Of a stretch of DNA of 64,000 nucleotides, positions 25,777 through 38,300 are shown piece after piece. Under the pieces are notes generated by a model, which did no database searches, was not told the origin of the DNA, and worked only from the letters and a program-made list of their open reading frames with translations. The stretch's first letter is position 1. Every line of letters starts with the position of its first letter. Location of the stretch: contig JAIOPK010000006.1 of NCBI GenBank assembly GCA_021413945.1, forward strand, positions 1-64,000, read 5' to 3'. The translations under genes were made by a program, and so were the position numbers. This DNA comes from Candidatus Uhrbacteria bacterium. GTDB taxonomy: Bacteria; Patescibacteriota; Patescibacteriia; 2-12-FULL-60-25.

Positions 25777-27206
25777 GTTTTAGCTTTGAAGATCTCTTGG
25801 AGAATTTCTTTTTTTATGCCGCCCATCACATAGAGGGCGATGCCGTAGACGATGGCTCCAAAGAGGATCGGGACTGCGACAAATTGATGGCGCAACAACC
25901 AAACGGCAATCGACATAAGTATCGATGCGCCGATCGCGGCGAGGAGAACGCGCGGTTTGAATTCTGTCGGGATAGCTTTGTGAGAAACGATGATGGAGCC
26001 GAGACCGACGAGAACCTCGGAAGCGACGGTGAGCCATGCCGCGGCCCACATGCCATATGTCGGGATGAAGAGGAGATAGCCGATGACTGCGGCGATGGCG
26101 ACGGCAATATAGACCGGAATCATTTTGCGTTGGCCGTCGATCGCGACAACGATGTGGGAGAAGACGGTATTTACATAGATGGCGGCGACGGCGACGATCA
26201 AAATCGACAAGATGCGACCTGACTCGGCAAACTCCGGACCGGCGACTAATATCATAATACGCTCGCCGAGGATCCATGTGCCAAACATCATCGGCAAACA
26301 GAAGACGAGCATGACATTGATGGAGTTGGTGACGAGCGTTTTGAATTTGGGAAAATCTTTTCTTGCAAAGGCGTTAGATAAGATCGGCAAGAGGACGCCG
26401 GCGTACATGAAGGGAATGGTGATGAGTATTTCTAGTACCCGATACGCGGCCCCGTAAATACCGACCTCGGATTGAGGTCGGACAAAGGAAAGAATCAATG
26501 TGTCGGCCTTGAAATAGGCGAGTCCAAAGGCAATCGAAAGGCCGACGGGCCATGATCGATGCAGGGCCATTTTCCAAAATGCGGGGTCCCAGTTCCAGTG
26601 GAAGTCGGCGTAACGTCGAGCGTATAGAAAATTCAGGATGAAATTACAGAAGCCGGCGACCGAGATGAACCACATGATCGGCACGAGACCCCAGCCTTGA
26701 GCTTGTGCGTAGAGTAGTCCCGCGAGCGCGACGATGCGTCCCACGTTTTCCGCAATTGCGGCCATCGACATTTTGAGATGTCGCTGTTGTGCGCCGACGA
26801 CAACTTGGTTCAAGCTCGGAAAAATGAAGGAGCCGGTAAGCGCGATGATCGCGAGTTTGAGGGCAAGGGGATACGGAGAGGCGAGCGCGACGGCCGGAGC
26901 GACCAAACCGAGAATCACGAACGCCATCACGATGCGCAATGTGAAGAGGGCGCTCGTGCATCGCTTTTCATATTTTTCATCGCCGGCATGCTCGCCTAGC
27001 AGTGCAACGAGTGTGACGTTCAAACCTAGATCGAGGAGAAGCGCGAAGACTTGGAGAAAGGCATTTGCCGTCGAGTACGCACCAAAGCCTTCCGTGCCGA
27101 GTTGGCGCGTCATTAAACCGATGATGACGACACCGAGTGCCGTCGAGACGGTTTTTCCGAGAATTTGTACTCCTGTGTTCAAGGCAAGGGCTCGTGCGAG
27201 TGACAT
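25755..27206 (-). CDS. Polysaccharide flippase, Wzx/MOP superfamily
   Basis: 483 residues with about 12-14 hydrophobic helices. The N-terminus (LNTGVQILGKTVSTALGVVI, then GLMTRQLGTEGFGAYSTANA) is typical of O-antigen/teichoic-acid flippases (RfbX/Wzx, MOP superfamily), which move lipid-linked glycans across the cytoplasmic membrane. LVAGPEFAESGRILSILI in the middle is also a family feature. TAAACT lies 6 nt before ATG 27206, suggesting a leaderless message. No glycosyltransferases are in the window; the nearby beta-helix protein is the only possible sugar enzyme. MurJ is less likely from the N-terminal sequence. Confidence 0.85.
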   Translation of the reverse strand: MSLARALALNTGVQILGKTVSTALGVVIIGLMTRQLGTEGFGAYSTANAFLQVFALLLDLGLNVTLVALLGEHAGDEKYEKRCTSALFTLRIVMAFVILGLVAPAVALASPYPLALKLAIIALTGSFIFPSLNQVVVGAQQRHLKMSMAAIAENVGRIVALAGLLYAQAQGWGLVPIMWFISVAGFCNFILNFLYARRYADFHWNWDPAFWKMALHRSWPVGLSIAFGLAYFKADTLILSFVRPQSEVGIYGAAYRVLEILITIPFMYAGVLLPILSNAFARKDFPKFKTLVTNSINVMLVFCLPMMFGTWILGERIMILVAGPEFAESGRILSILIVAVAAIYVNTVFSHIVVAIDGQRKMIPVYIAVAIAAVIGYLLFIPTYGMWAAAWLTVASEVLVGLGSIIVSHKAIPTEFKPRVLLAAIGASILMSIAVWLLRHQFVAVPILFGAIVYGIALYVMGGIKKEILQEIFKAKTTNPPLV

Positions 27207-27268
27207 GCGGGCAGTTTACATCAACAGAGAGCATAGAACATAGGGCGGGGAGCGTGTATACTTGCGCC

Positions 27269-28018
27269 ATGCTTAAGCGCTGGTTGGCGCTGGTTACGAT
27301 TTTGGTCGGAATGATTCCGGCTGGTTTGGTTTTGGCGGAAAATGCTTCCAGTCCAAATTTTCAGAATACGGATTCCTCGATCATTCCCCTCATCATCAAT
27401 ACCGTTTCCGCGAATTTCATCATTGATGGTTCCGTTAGCCCAATTGTCGGTACAGCGGCGAGTGCAAATTTAATTGTAGAAAGCGGACCGCAGAGTGATC
27501 CGGGCAATCCGCCCGTTGTTATTCCGCCTGTTATCCCTCCTCCGAGCGGCGGGGGAGGAGGTGGTGGCGGTATTCCGATTCCGGTTCCGGTACCATCGGG
27601 ACCGTTGCTTGAGCCGCCGCCAACTATTGACCCGCGTCGATGGACATACAAATCAACAGCAATGGTGCAGGGAAATCGCGGTGTGACGAATGCGGAAATC
27701 TATTTGAATGGCTCCAACGTCGATATTGTTTATCCGAATGCAGACCGTTGGTCGCGCGTTCTTCCGCTCGGACTTGGCGATAATACTTTGGTTCTTCAGT
27801 CCAAACAGGGTGACCGAGCCTCAATTCTCGTGTACGGTATGGTGCATCGGAGGCTGATTGGTGACGTTAACGATAATAGAATCGTTGATGATGTGGACCT
27901 TTCGCTATTCACTCGACATTGGAAGGCTTTTGACATCCAGAGTGACTTTGATGAAGACGGACTCATCGACGACGTGGACCTTTCACTCTTGGCAAGCCAT
28001 TGGGGCAAATCCTACTAA
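27269..28018 (+). CDS. Secreted protein with C-terminal type I dockerin-like domain
   Basis: 249 residues. A signal peptide (MLKRWLALVTILVGMIPAG...LA) is followed by an N-terminal part (about 25-75), a flexible Pro/Gly-rich linker (about 80-118), a beta-rich domain (about 123-190) and a dockerin-like pair of Ca2+ loops at the C-terminus (about 194-249): GDVNDNRIVDDVDLSLF and SDFDEDGLIDDVDLSLL. Both loops keep the D-x-N/D-x-N/D...D ligand pattern (positions 1, 3, 5, 12) and the following LSL helix, with the same D-V pair at the recognition positions 10-11. Dockerins bind cohesins tightly. The next gene encodes a cohesin-like membrane protein. TATACT lies 6 nt before ATG 27269. Confidence 0.82.
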   Translation: MLKRWLALVTILVGMIPAGLVLAENASSPNFQNTDSSIIPLIINTVSANFIIDGSVSPIVGTAASANLIVESGPQSDPGNPPVVIPPVIPPPSGGGGGGGGIPIPVPVPSGPLLEPPPTIDPRRWTYKSTAMVQGNRGVTNAEIYLNGSNVDIVYPNADRWSRVLPLGLGDNTLVLQSKQGDRASILVYGMVHRRLIGDVNDNRIVDDVDLSLFTRHWKAFDIQSDFDEDGLIDDVDLSLLASHWGKSY

Positions 28019-28029
28019 ATACAAAAACT

Positions 28030-29229
28030 ATGAAATATCGGTTCTTTCTCGCCTCGCTCCTCCTGTTTATCCCGCAGGTGGCGTTTGCGGCTAGCGCAGG
28101 ATTGTCGGCGCCCGCGGAGGTTCAAGTAGGTCGGACGTTTCAAGTCCGAATGAACATTGGCGGTGCCAAGGATACCGATACGGTACGATTTATCGGTTCT
28201 TTTCCTACGGAATTCCTTGAATTTCAGGGGATGGCTAATGGATCGTCCTTGCCGACGCGATCTCCCGGATCCGGTGCTTCTGGGGGAACCTTTAACTTCG
28301 GAGGATTCTCATTGGGAAATCCGGTGAGCGGAAATCAACTTGCGGGTATTTTGACATTTAAAGCAAAAAAAGTCGGAACAGCGACGATTTCACTTGTTGG
28401 GGGGACGCGTATTTTATCGGCAGGTACGGATCAGCTAACGGGGAAAGGGAGCGTGACGATTAAGATTGTGGAAGGCCCTGCGCCAGGCGAGATCCCGGTT
28501 AAACCTCCGGAGAAAACCACGATCGATCTTTTTAGTAATACACATCCCGACCAAGATGAGTGGTATTCATCGCGTGTATTGCATTTAGGGTGGAAATTGG
28601 GCGGGAAACAGCCGATTTCCGTAACCGTCGGCTTTGATCAAGCGCCGGAAGGTCCGGCGGAAACGAACGCCGTTTCTACGAGTAGCGCCATGTTTACGGC
28701 GCCGTCAGATGGTGTTTGGTACGGTCATTTAGTGTTGCGCTACTCGGCGAGCGATGTTGTACGAAAGGATTTCCGTTATCTCGTCGACGGAACGGCTCCG
28801 CGTCCGATGGCTGTGGCCGTCGATCAAACTGATGTACGTCCCGGAACACCAAATTATCTCCGTTTCGCAGCCCTGGATGATGCATCAGGTATCGAATCCT
28901 ACGAAATCAGCATTAATGATAAATTTGTAACGTCGACAAGCGAACAATCTTATTCGTTGATCGATTATCCGGCAGGGGAGTATCGCGTGAGTGTAAAAGC
29001 AAAGGATTTTGCCGGCAATGTTTCTCAAGGTGTAGCGGAATTCCGTTTGATCGAGGCAGGTCCTTCGCTTCCTACCGTCAGCCGTATTCAAACGATGCAA
29101 GAATGGCTGCTTCGTCTCGCATTAGCCTTCTTCATCGGCGTTCTCCTGTTTATTATCGGGTTTTTGATCGGGAAAAAGAAGAAGAAGGATGCAAAAGCCG
29201 CGCTCAAGAGTCGATCGAAGAAAAGTTAA
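28030..29229 (+). CDS. Membrane-anchored cohesin-like surface protein
   Basis: 399 residues. A signal peptide (FFLASLLLFIPQVAFA) precedes a domain at about 22-155 with the cohesin profile: an opening AEVQVGRTFQVRMNIGG, FPTEFLEFQGM, GTFNFGGFS and GILTFKAKKVGTATISLVGGT. Ig-like beta domains follow (about 165-350, with the FAALDDASGIESYEISINDK region). Near the C-terminus is one TM helix (LLRLALAFFIGVLLFIIGFLIG, about 360-381) and a Lys-rich cytoplasmic tail. The protein is thus fixed in the membrane and exposes the cohesin-like domain. It starts 11 nt after the dockerin gene, so both are one operon. No Shine-Dalgarno is seen. Cohesin identity is by pattern and context. Confidence 0.78.
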   Translation: MKYRFFLASLLLFIPQVAFAASAGLSAPAEVQVGRTFQVRMNIGGAKDTDTVRFIGSFPTEFLEFQGMANGSSLPTRSPGSGASGGTFNFGGFSLGNPVSGNQLAGILTFKAKKVGTATISLVGGTRILSAGTDQLTGKGSVTIKIVEGPAPGEIPVKPPEKTTIDLFSNTHPDQDEWYSSRVLHLGWKLGGKQPISVTVGFDQAPEGPAETNAVSTSSAMFTAPSDGVWYGHLVLRYSASDVVRKDFRYLVDGTAPRPMAVAVDQTDVRPGTPNYLRFAALDDASGIESYEISINDKFVTSTSEQSYSLIDYPAGEYRVSVKAKDFAGNVSQGVAEFRLIEAGPSLPTVSRIQTMQEWLLRLALAFFIGVLLFIIGFLIGKKKKKDAKAALKSRSKKS

Positions 29230-29265
29230 CCACAGATAGAGTTTTTTCTGTAAGGTAAAGCATTG

Positions 29266-29304
29266 TATACTGTTGATATCCGTACAACCCCCGAGTTGTT
29301 ACGG
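29266..29304 (+). promoter_or_regulatory. -10 box and leader hairpin of the giant gene
   Basis: TATACT (29266-29271) preceded by TTG, then a leader of about 45 nt. CCGTACAAC (about 29280-29288) and GTTGTTACGG (about 29295-29304) can form a hairpin just before the start region. No -35 is clear. Confidence 0.45.
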
Positions 29305-29318
29305 AATGCTCTTCGTAC

Positions 29319-32300
29319 ATGAACCCACTTCGGGAAAATAATTACTACCGGCTTTTCCGCAAGAGTCTTGCGACGGTAGTAGCCCTTGTCCAGTTTTTAG
29401 GCATGGGCGTTTTTCCGAATCTCCCAACGCTTCCGTTTGAGTTTTTACAAGCAATTCCGGCACATGCGGCTATTCCGACAACGCTTGGTTATCAGGGGCG
29501 TTTGAAGAACTCATCGGGCACGGCGTTAACGGGTACGTATTCGTTTACATTCCGTTTGTATGCGGCTTCGAGTGGAGGTACTGCCATGTACACGGAAGTT
29601 CAGCCCTCGGTTTCCGTTGGTGAAGGCTTTTTCTCTGTCTTGCTCGGTTCGGTCACGCCTTTTCCGGCTGGATTTGATTTCAATCAACCGCTGTTTCTGA
29701 CGACGGAAGTGAACGGCGACGGTGAAATGACGCCGCGCATCACGATCAACAGCGTTCCGTACGCCTATACGGCCGGCGGAATCAATTCACAAGGTATCGC
29801 GCCCGTATCGGCATCCGGAGGAAGAATGTATTACAACACGACGGATGCTAGTTTAAATTATTACGACGGGAATGCATCGATGTGGGTGACGCTTGGAGCT
29901 TCGGCATCATCAACGAGTTTGCAGGCGGTTACCAACGTGGGGAATAGCACAACGAATCCGCTTATTTTTGGCGGCGGTACATCGACAGGGAACTTTGCCG
30001 CCATCGGTTATACGATTTCAGCCACAACCGGCACGTTTAGCAATCTTGTCATCAACGGCTCCGTACCTTCCTCGATCACGAACTTTATTTGGACCAATGC
30101 AACGGGTACCAACTCGACCTCGACAAATCTTTATACCGGCAATCTCGGCTTTAATGGCGCAACGGGAACCAATTTGCTGGCGACGGGATCGGTATCGACC
30201 ACGAATCTTTTTGCGAATATCGGTACGTTCGCCACGGCTACCGTCATGGGCCAGGCCATCTGTCTCTCGAACGGTGTCGGCTGTTCCTTTGCCGCCGCCG
30301 GTCTCGACACGCTGCAGTCCGTTTCCGCGAGAGGCGCGTTTACGACAACAACACTCTCGCTCTTTGGAGGAGCGAATGTTTCCACGCTGACGGTCACATC
30401 GACGCTCACCATCTCCGGAACTCTTTCGTCGGATTTAATTCCGACGACGGATCTTGCGTTTAGCCTGGGTAATTCCACGAATCGCTGGAACGGCAATTTT
30501 GGGAACACGACATCGACGAATTCCACATCAACAAATATTTACGCCACGAACGGTACTATTGTAAACTTTGCCGCCACGACCGCTACCATTACCAATTTGA
30601 CCGTGAACGGCACAACGCCCTCCACGTTTACCAACCTCATCTGGACCAATGCGACGGGTACCAACACGACTTCGACCAATTTGTTTGCGACGAATTTGTA
30701 CGGTACGAACTTTGGTTTCACGAATGCGACGGGAGGCTACATGCTCGCCACGACGGTTTCCACCACCAACCTCCTTGTCGGCGGTAACTTGGTTTGTCTC
30801 GCGAACGGCACCAACTGTCCTTCATCGACCGCTGCTAATTTCCAGACCGTGACAAATGCCGGCAACACCACGACCAATGCCATTCAGTTTGCCGGAGGAA
30901 CATCGACGGCTGACTTCGTCTTCAATACGAGCGCGACCGTCAACGGCATTCTGACATTTAACAACGCGACGGGCGCCACGATCACCGCCACGACAGGTAC
31001 CTTCACGAATCTTGTCGTGAACGGTTCCGTGCCTTCCTCCTTCACGAACCTCATTTGGACCAATGCAACCGGCACGAACACGACGTCGACAAATCTCTTC
31101 GCAACCAACCTGTTCTTCACCGGTGCGACCGGTACAAGTCTTGGTATCTCAGGCACCGGTTCATTTGGAACCGTCACATCGTCTAACCTCTTCGCCAACT
31201 TCGGCCAGTTCGCTTCCGCCACCGTAGCTGGACAGGGGATCTGTCTTCAGAACGGCGTCGGTTGTCCGAGCCAAGCAGCAGGACTCGATACGCTCCAGAG
31301 CGTCACCGCTCGCGGATCGTTTACGACGACCACCGTCTCCCTCTTTGGTGGCGCCAATGTTTCGACATTGACTGTCACCTCAACCCTCACCGTGTCCGGT
31401 ACGGTCTCCTCCGACTTCATTCCAACGACCGACCTCGCCTTCTCCCTCGGCAATGCAACGAACCGCTGGAACGGCTACTTTGGAAATACGACATCCACCA
31501 ACTCCACGTCGACGAATTTGTTTGCGACAAACGGAACGATCATCAACCTCACGGCAACCAACGGAACGATCACTTCTCTTCTCGCTACATCCGTCACAAC
31601 AACGAACTTCCTAGCAACTTCCGGCACGATCTCGAACCTCACATTCACGAATGCGACCGGCGTATTCATCACCGCGACAACTGGTACCTTCACCAACCTC
31701 GTCGTGAACGGCACAACGCCTTCATCGTTCACCAACCTCATCTGGACCAATGCGACGGGAACGAATACAACGTCGACCAATTTGTTTGCGACGAATTTGT
31801 ACGGAACCAACTTCGGTTTCACCAATGCCACCGGCGGATACATGCTCGCTACAACGGTTTCCACCACCAACCTACTCGTCGGTGGAAATCTCGTTTGTCT
31901 TGCGAACGGCACCAACTGTCCGAGCGGCACCTCGCCTAATTTCCAGACGGTTACGAATGCAGGCAACACGACCACGAACGCGATTCAGTTTGCCGGGGGA
32001 ACTTCTACGGCGGACTTTGTCTTCAATACGAGCGCGACGGTCAACGGTGTCCTCACGTTCAACAACGCCACCGGTGCAACGATCACCGCCACAACCGGTA
32101 CCTTCACGAATCTCGTCGTGAACGGTGCCGCTCCGTCCTCCTTCACGAACCTCGTCTGGACGAATGCCACAGGCACCAACACCACGTCGACCAATTTGTT
32201 TGCGACCAACCTCGGCTTCACCGGTGCGACCGGCGTGAACATTCTCGCCACGGGATCGGTTTCGACGACCAACCTTTTTGCTAACATCGGTACCTTTGCC

Positions 32301-35300
32301 ACAGCAACGGTCATGGGTCAGGCAATCTGTCTCCAGAATGGTGTTGGCTGTCCGAGCCAAGCAGCCGGCCTGGATACCCTCCAAAGCGTCACAGCTCGAG
32401 GCGCTTTCACCACAACGACGATCTCGCTCTTTGGTGGCGCCAACGTTTCGACGCTCACGGTCACCTCGACCCTCACTGTCTCCGGCACCGTCTCCTCCGA
32501 CTTTATTCCAACCACCGACCTCGCTTTCTCTCTCGGCAACGCCACTAATCGATGGAATGGCTACTTTGGAAACACGACGTCGACTAATTCCACGTCGACC
32601 AACTTGTTTGCGACGAATGGAACCATCATCAATCTCACTGCGACAAACGGCACGATCACCTCGCTCCTCGCGACATCCGTCACCACCACGAACTTCCTTG
32701 CGACGAGCGGCACGATCTCGAATCTTACATTCACGAACGCAACCGGCGTCTTCATCACCGCCACGACCGGTACCTTTACGAACCTCGTCGTGAATGGAAC
32801 GACACCTTCCAGCTTTACCAATCTTATTTGGACGAATGCGACCGGGACGAATACGACATCGACAAATCTATTTGCGACAAACTTGTTTGGTACAAATCTC
32901 GGCTTCACCAATGCGACCGGGGGATACATGCTCGCCACGACGGTCTCGACGACGAATTTGCTTGTTGGCGGCAATTTGGTTTGTCTCGCGAACGGCACCA
33001 ACTGTCCGAGCGGTACCTCGCCTAATTTCCAGACCGTGACGAACGCAGGCAACACCACGACCAATGCCATCCAGTTTGCCGGGGGAACATCGACGGCTGA
33101 CTTTGTCTTTAATACATCCGCCACGGTGAACGGCGTGCTGACGTTTAACAACGCGACGGGCGCCACGATCACCGCCACGACAGGTACCTTCACGAATCTT
33201 GTCGTGAACGGTTCCGTGCCTTCCTCCTACACGAACCTCATTTGGACCAATGCAACCGGCACGAACACGACGTCGACAAATCTCTTCGCAACCAACCTGT
33301 TCTTCACCGGTGCGACCGGTACAAGTCTTGGTATCTCAGACACCGGTTCCTTTGGAACAGTCACCTCGACCAATTTGTTCGCCAACTTCGGCCAGTTCGC
33401 CTCGGCCACGGTTGCCGGACAGGGGATCTGTCTCCAGAACGGCGTCGGTTGTCCGAGCCAGGCGGCAGGTCTCGATACCCTCCAATCCGTCACCGCTCGC
33501 GGATCGTTTACAACCACAACAATCTCTCTCTTTGGCGGTGCCAACGTCTCGACGCTTACCGTCACCTCGACCCTCACCGTCTCCGGCACCGTTTCCTCCG
33601 ATCTCATCCCAACGACCGATCTAGCCTTTTCACTCGGCAATTCGACGAATCGATGGAATGCTACGTTTGGCAACACAACCTCCACCAATTCCACGTCGAC
33701 GAACATTTACGCGACGAACGGCACGATCGTTAACTTCGCCGCCACAACGGCAACGATCACCAACCTCATCGTGAACGGCACGACACCTTCGACATTCACC
33801 AATCTCACTTGGACCAATGCCACCGGTACCAACACAACTTCGACCAACCTCTTCGCCACGAATCTCTTCTTCACCGGTGCCACTGGCACAAGCCTCGGTA
33901 TCTCGGGCACCGGCTCCTTTGGAACGGTCACATCGTCGAACCTCTTTACAAACTCCGCCACATTTGGAACCGCTACGATTTCAGGTCAGGCTGTCTGTCT
34001 CTTGGATGGCACAAACTGTTCCGCCGCGTTCCTCGACACCCTGCAGTCGGTAACGGCGCGCGGATCGTTTACGACGACGACGATGCAGTTCTTTGGAGGA
34101 TTTGTCGCGGCAAGCTCGAGCGTGACGGGTACGTTGAACGTTGCGGGAAGTTTGAATGTCACCGGGAATACGACGCTGAATGGAGCGACGATAACGAATG
34201 CGACGGCCACGAATGTCACAACGACGAATTTGTTTGCCGACAATGCCGCCTTCACGAATCTGACATTGTCGGGTGCTTTGACGGCCACAAACTTGACTTG
34301 GACCAACGCCACCGGAACGAACACGACGTCGACGAATCTCTTTGGAACGAATCTTGGCTTTACCGGAGCCACTGGCGTGAATATCCTCGCCACTGGAAGC
34401 GTCTCCACCACCAACCTCTTTGCAAACTTCGGTCAGTTCGCCTCGGCCACCATCGCCGGACAGGGGATCTGTCTCCAGAATGGCGTCGGTTGTCCGAGTC
34501 AGGCGGCAGGTCTCGACACCCTTCAGAGTGTCACCGCTCGCGGATCGTTCACGACGACCACCGTCTCTCTCTTTGGTGGTGCGAACGTCTCGACATTGAC
34601 GGTCACGTCGACACTCACTGTTTCCGGAACCGTCTCCTCCGATCTCATCCCCACGACGGACCTCGCTTTCTCTCTTGGCAATGCTACGAATCGCTGGAAC
34701 GGCTACTTTGGAAATACCACATCGACGAATTCAACCTCAACGAATGTCTACGCGACGAATGGCAACATTGTTAATTTGTCGAGCGCAACCGCCACGATTA
34801 GCAATCTTGTCGTGAACGGCACAACGCCTTCTACGTTTACGAACCTTATTTGGGTTAATGCGACCGGTACCAATACAACGTCAACAAATTTGTTTGCGAC
34901 GAATCTTGGATTTGAAACGGCTACGGGTACGACGCTGAATACCAACGTTCTGAACTTTGGGACGGGTAGTGCCGGATCATTGAGCGTGAATACGACGCTG
35001 ACATTGAACGGCGTGAATGTCTGTCTACAAGACAATACGAATTGTCCGTCGGTAGGCGGCAGTTCAAGCGACGGAAGCTGGGTGTACAACTCCTCGACAC
35101 AGCAGCTGTATCAAGTCACTTCTTCCTTGGATGTCTTGATCGGTGGATCAAGCGAACCGGGCTCGCCATTTGTCTTTCAGAATAATTCGACCACGAGCCG
35201 CCTGATTATTTCAGGAGGCATTTCTCCGGCGGATGTGACGATCGGTGCCAGTACGTCGAGTGGATTGAATTCCGCTTTCCAGCTTGATGGCGGCAACCTG

Positions 35301-38300
35301 TTTGTCGAGGGGAATATCGGATCGGTTTCATCTGTCTATACGAACGGTGCGTTTATCGCCGGAGGTACGGTGTACGCCGACGGCAGTATCAATAAGACGG
35401 ATGGCAACTTGATTTTGTCGGCATCCGGGGGTTTTATCACGCCGCCTGTCGATTTGTCTGTGAGCCTTGGTTCGTCGGCGCTGCGCTTTAACGGCTACTT
35501 TGGAAATACCACGTCGACCAACTCGACTTCTACGAACCTGTTTGCGACCAATGCGAATTTCACCAATCTGACCGTTTCCTCGTTCTCGCCAACCAATATT
35601 ACCTGGACCAACGCCACGGGTACCAATACAACGTCGACGAATCTCTTTGCCACCAATCTGTTCTTCACCGGCGCCACCGGTACGAGCCTTGGTATCACCG
35701 GCACTGGCTCCTTTGGAACAGTTACATCGTCGAACGTCTTTGCTAACTTTGCCCAATTCGCTTCGGCTACCGTTGCCGGACAGGGGATCTGTCTTCAAAA
35801 CGGTGTTGGTTGTCCGGCCTTCACGTCTGCTGAAGTCGACACCCTCCAATCCGTCACAGCACGAGGTGCCTTCACCACCACCACGCTTTCCCTCTTTGGC
35901 GGCGCAAACGTTTCTACTCTCACCGTCACGTCGACTCTGACTGTCTCCGGCACCGTCTCCTCCGACTTCATTCCGACGACCGATCTCGCGTTTTCGCTCG
36001 GGAATGCCACCAACCGATGGAATGGCTACTTTGGAAACACGACGTCGACCAACTCAACATCGACGAATATCTTTGCCACGAACGGTCTCTTCAACAATGT
36101 GACGGCTACAACCGGAACCTTTACTAATCTTGTTGTTAGCGGACCATCATCGTTTACGAATCTGACCTGGACCAATGCGACGGGCACGAACACGACATCG
36201 ACGAATTTGTTTGCGACGAATCTTTTCTTCACCGGTGCAACTGGTACAAGCCTAGGTATCTCCGGAACCGGTTCATTTGGAACAGCGACCGCTACAAATA
36301 TCTTTGCGAACTTTGGTCAGTTCGCCTCGGCTACGGTCGCAGGGCAGGGGATCTGTCTTCAGAACGGCGTTGGTTGTCCGAGCCAGGCCGGTCTCGACAC
36401 GTTGCAATCCGTCACCGCTCGCGGATCGTTTACCACAACGACCGTTGAGTTCTTTGGAGGATTTGTTGCCGCTTCATCGAGCGTGACGGGTACGTTCGCA
36501 GGACTTGGAAATATCGTCCTTGGCAATGAAACGACCGATGCGATTACGGTCGGAGGCCGCTTCAGTTCCGATCTTGTTCCGACAACAGACCTTGCTAACT
36601 CGCTCGGTATCGCCACCAATCGCTGGAACGCCTATTTTGGAAACACGACATCGACCAATTCAACGAGTACGAATATCTTTGCGACCAACGGATTGTTTAC
36701 CAATGTTACCGCTACGACCGGTACCTTCACTAACCTTGTCGTAAGCGGCCCTTCCAACTTCACAAATATCACGTGGGTGAATGCGACAGGTACTAACACA
36801 ACCTCAACAAATTCCTACGCAACCAACCTGTTCTTCACCGGTGCGACCGGTACAAGCCTCGGTATTTCCGGCACGGGCTCCTTTGGAACAGTGACGTCGT
36901 CGAACCTCTTTGCCAACTTCGGCCAGTTCGCCTCAGCCACCGTCGCCGGACAGGGGATCTGTCTCCAGAACGGTGTTGGTTGCCCAGCTTCCAATGCTAT
37001 TGAGGTCGACACTCTTCAGACTGTGACGGCTCGCGGTGCTTTCACGACGACGACGTTGTCCCTCTTTGGAGGATTTGTCGCCGCATCATCGAGTGTTACA
37101 TCTACCTTTGCCGCGCTTGGAAACATTGCGCTTGGCAATGAAACGACCGATGCGATTACGGTCGGCGGACGATTTAGCTCGGATCTTGTTCCGACAACGG
37201 ATCTTGCTAATTCGCTCGGCAATGCCACTAATCGTTGGAACGGTTACTTCGGCAACACGACATCGACTAATTCCACGTCGACGAATATCTTTGCGACCAA
37301 TGGTTTATTCACCAACGTAACGGCAACGACTGGAACATTCACGAACCTTGTCGTGAGCGGCCCGTCATCGTTTACGAATCTGACCTGGACCAATGCAACG
37401 GGTACAAACACAACGTCGACGAACATGTTCGCGACAAATCTGTTCTTCACCGGCGCCACAGGCACGAGCCTCGGTATCTCCGGTACCGGCTCATTCGGAA
37501 CGGTCACCTCGACCAATTTGTTTGCCAACTTCGGTCAGTTCGCCTCGGCCACGGTTGCCGGACAGGGGATTTGTCTCCAGAACGGTATCGGTTGTCCGAG
37601 CCAAGCAGCCGGCCTCGACACATTGCAGAGCGTGACGGCACGCGGATCGTTTACGACGACCACTGCCCAATTCTTTGGAGGATTTGTTGCGGCGAGCTCG
37701 AGTGTCACAGGAACCTTTGCCGGACTCGGCAACATTACCCTCGGCAATGACACGGCCGATGCTATCACCGTCGGCGGTCGCTTTAGCTCGGATCTTGTTC
37801 CGACGACCGACCTCGCTAACTCGCTCGGTATCGCCACCAACCGATGGAATGGTTACTTTGGGAATACGACATCGACCAACTCCACATCGACGAATCTCTT
37901 TGCGACGAACGGTTTCTTCACGAATCTCACGGCAACCACCGCTACGATCACCAACCTCGTCGTGAACGGCACAACGCCTGCCGCCTTCACGAACATCACG
38001 TGGACCAATGCGACGGGCGTGAATACGACGAGTACGAATTTGTTCGCGACGAACCTCTTTTATACGGGTGCCACCGGTACCAATCTTGCCTCGACCGGAC
38101 TGTTCACGTTCTCGACTGCAACGGGAACGACCATCCGTGCAAATACCGGCAACTTTGGTCAGTTCACATCTAATAACGTCACGATCGGCGGTGGAACGAT
38201 TAACAATACGAGTATCGGAGCAACCACGCCTTCCACCGGTGTCTTTACGCATACAACGACGACGAATCTCTGGGTTACTGGCAACGTCTATTCAAACTTG

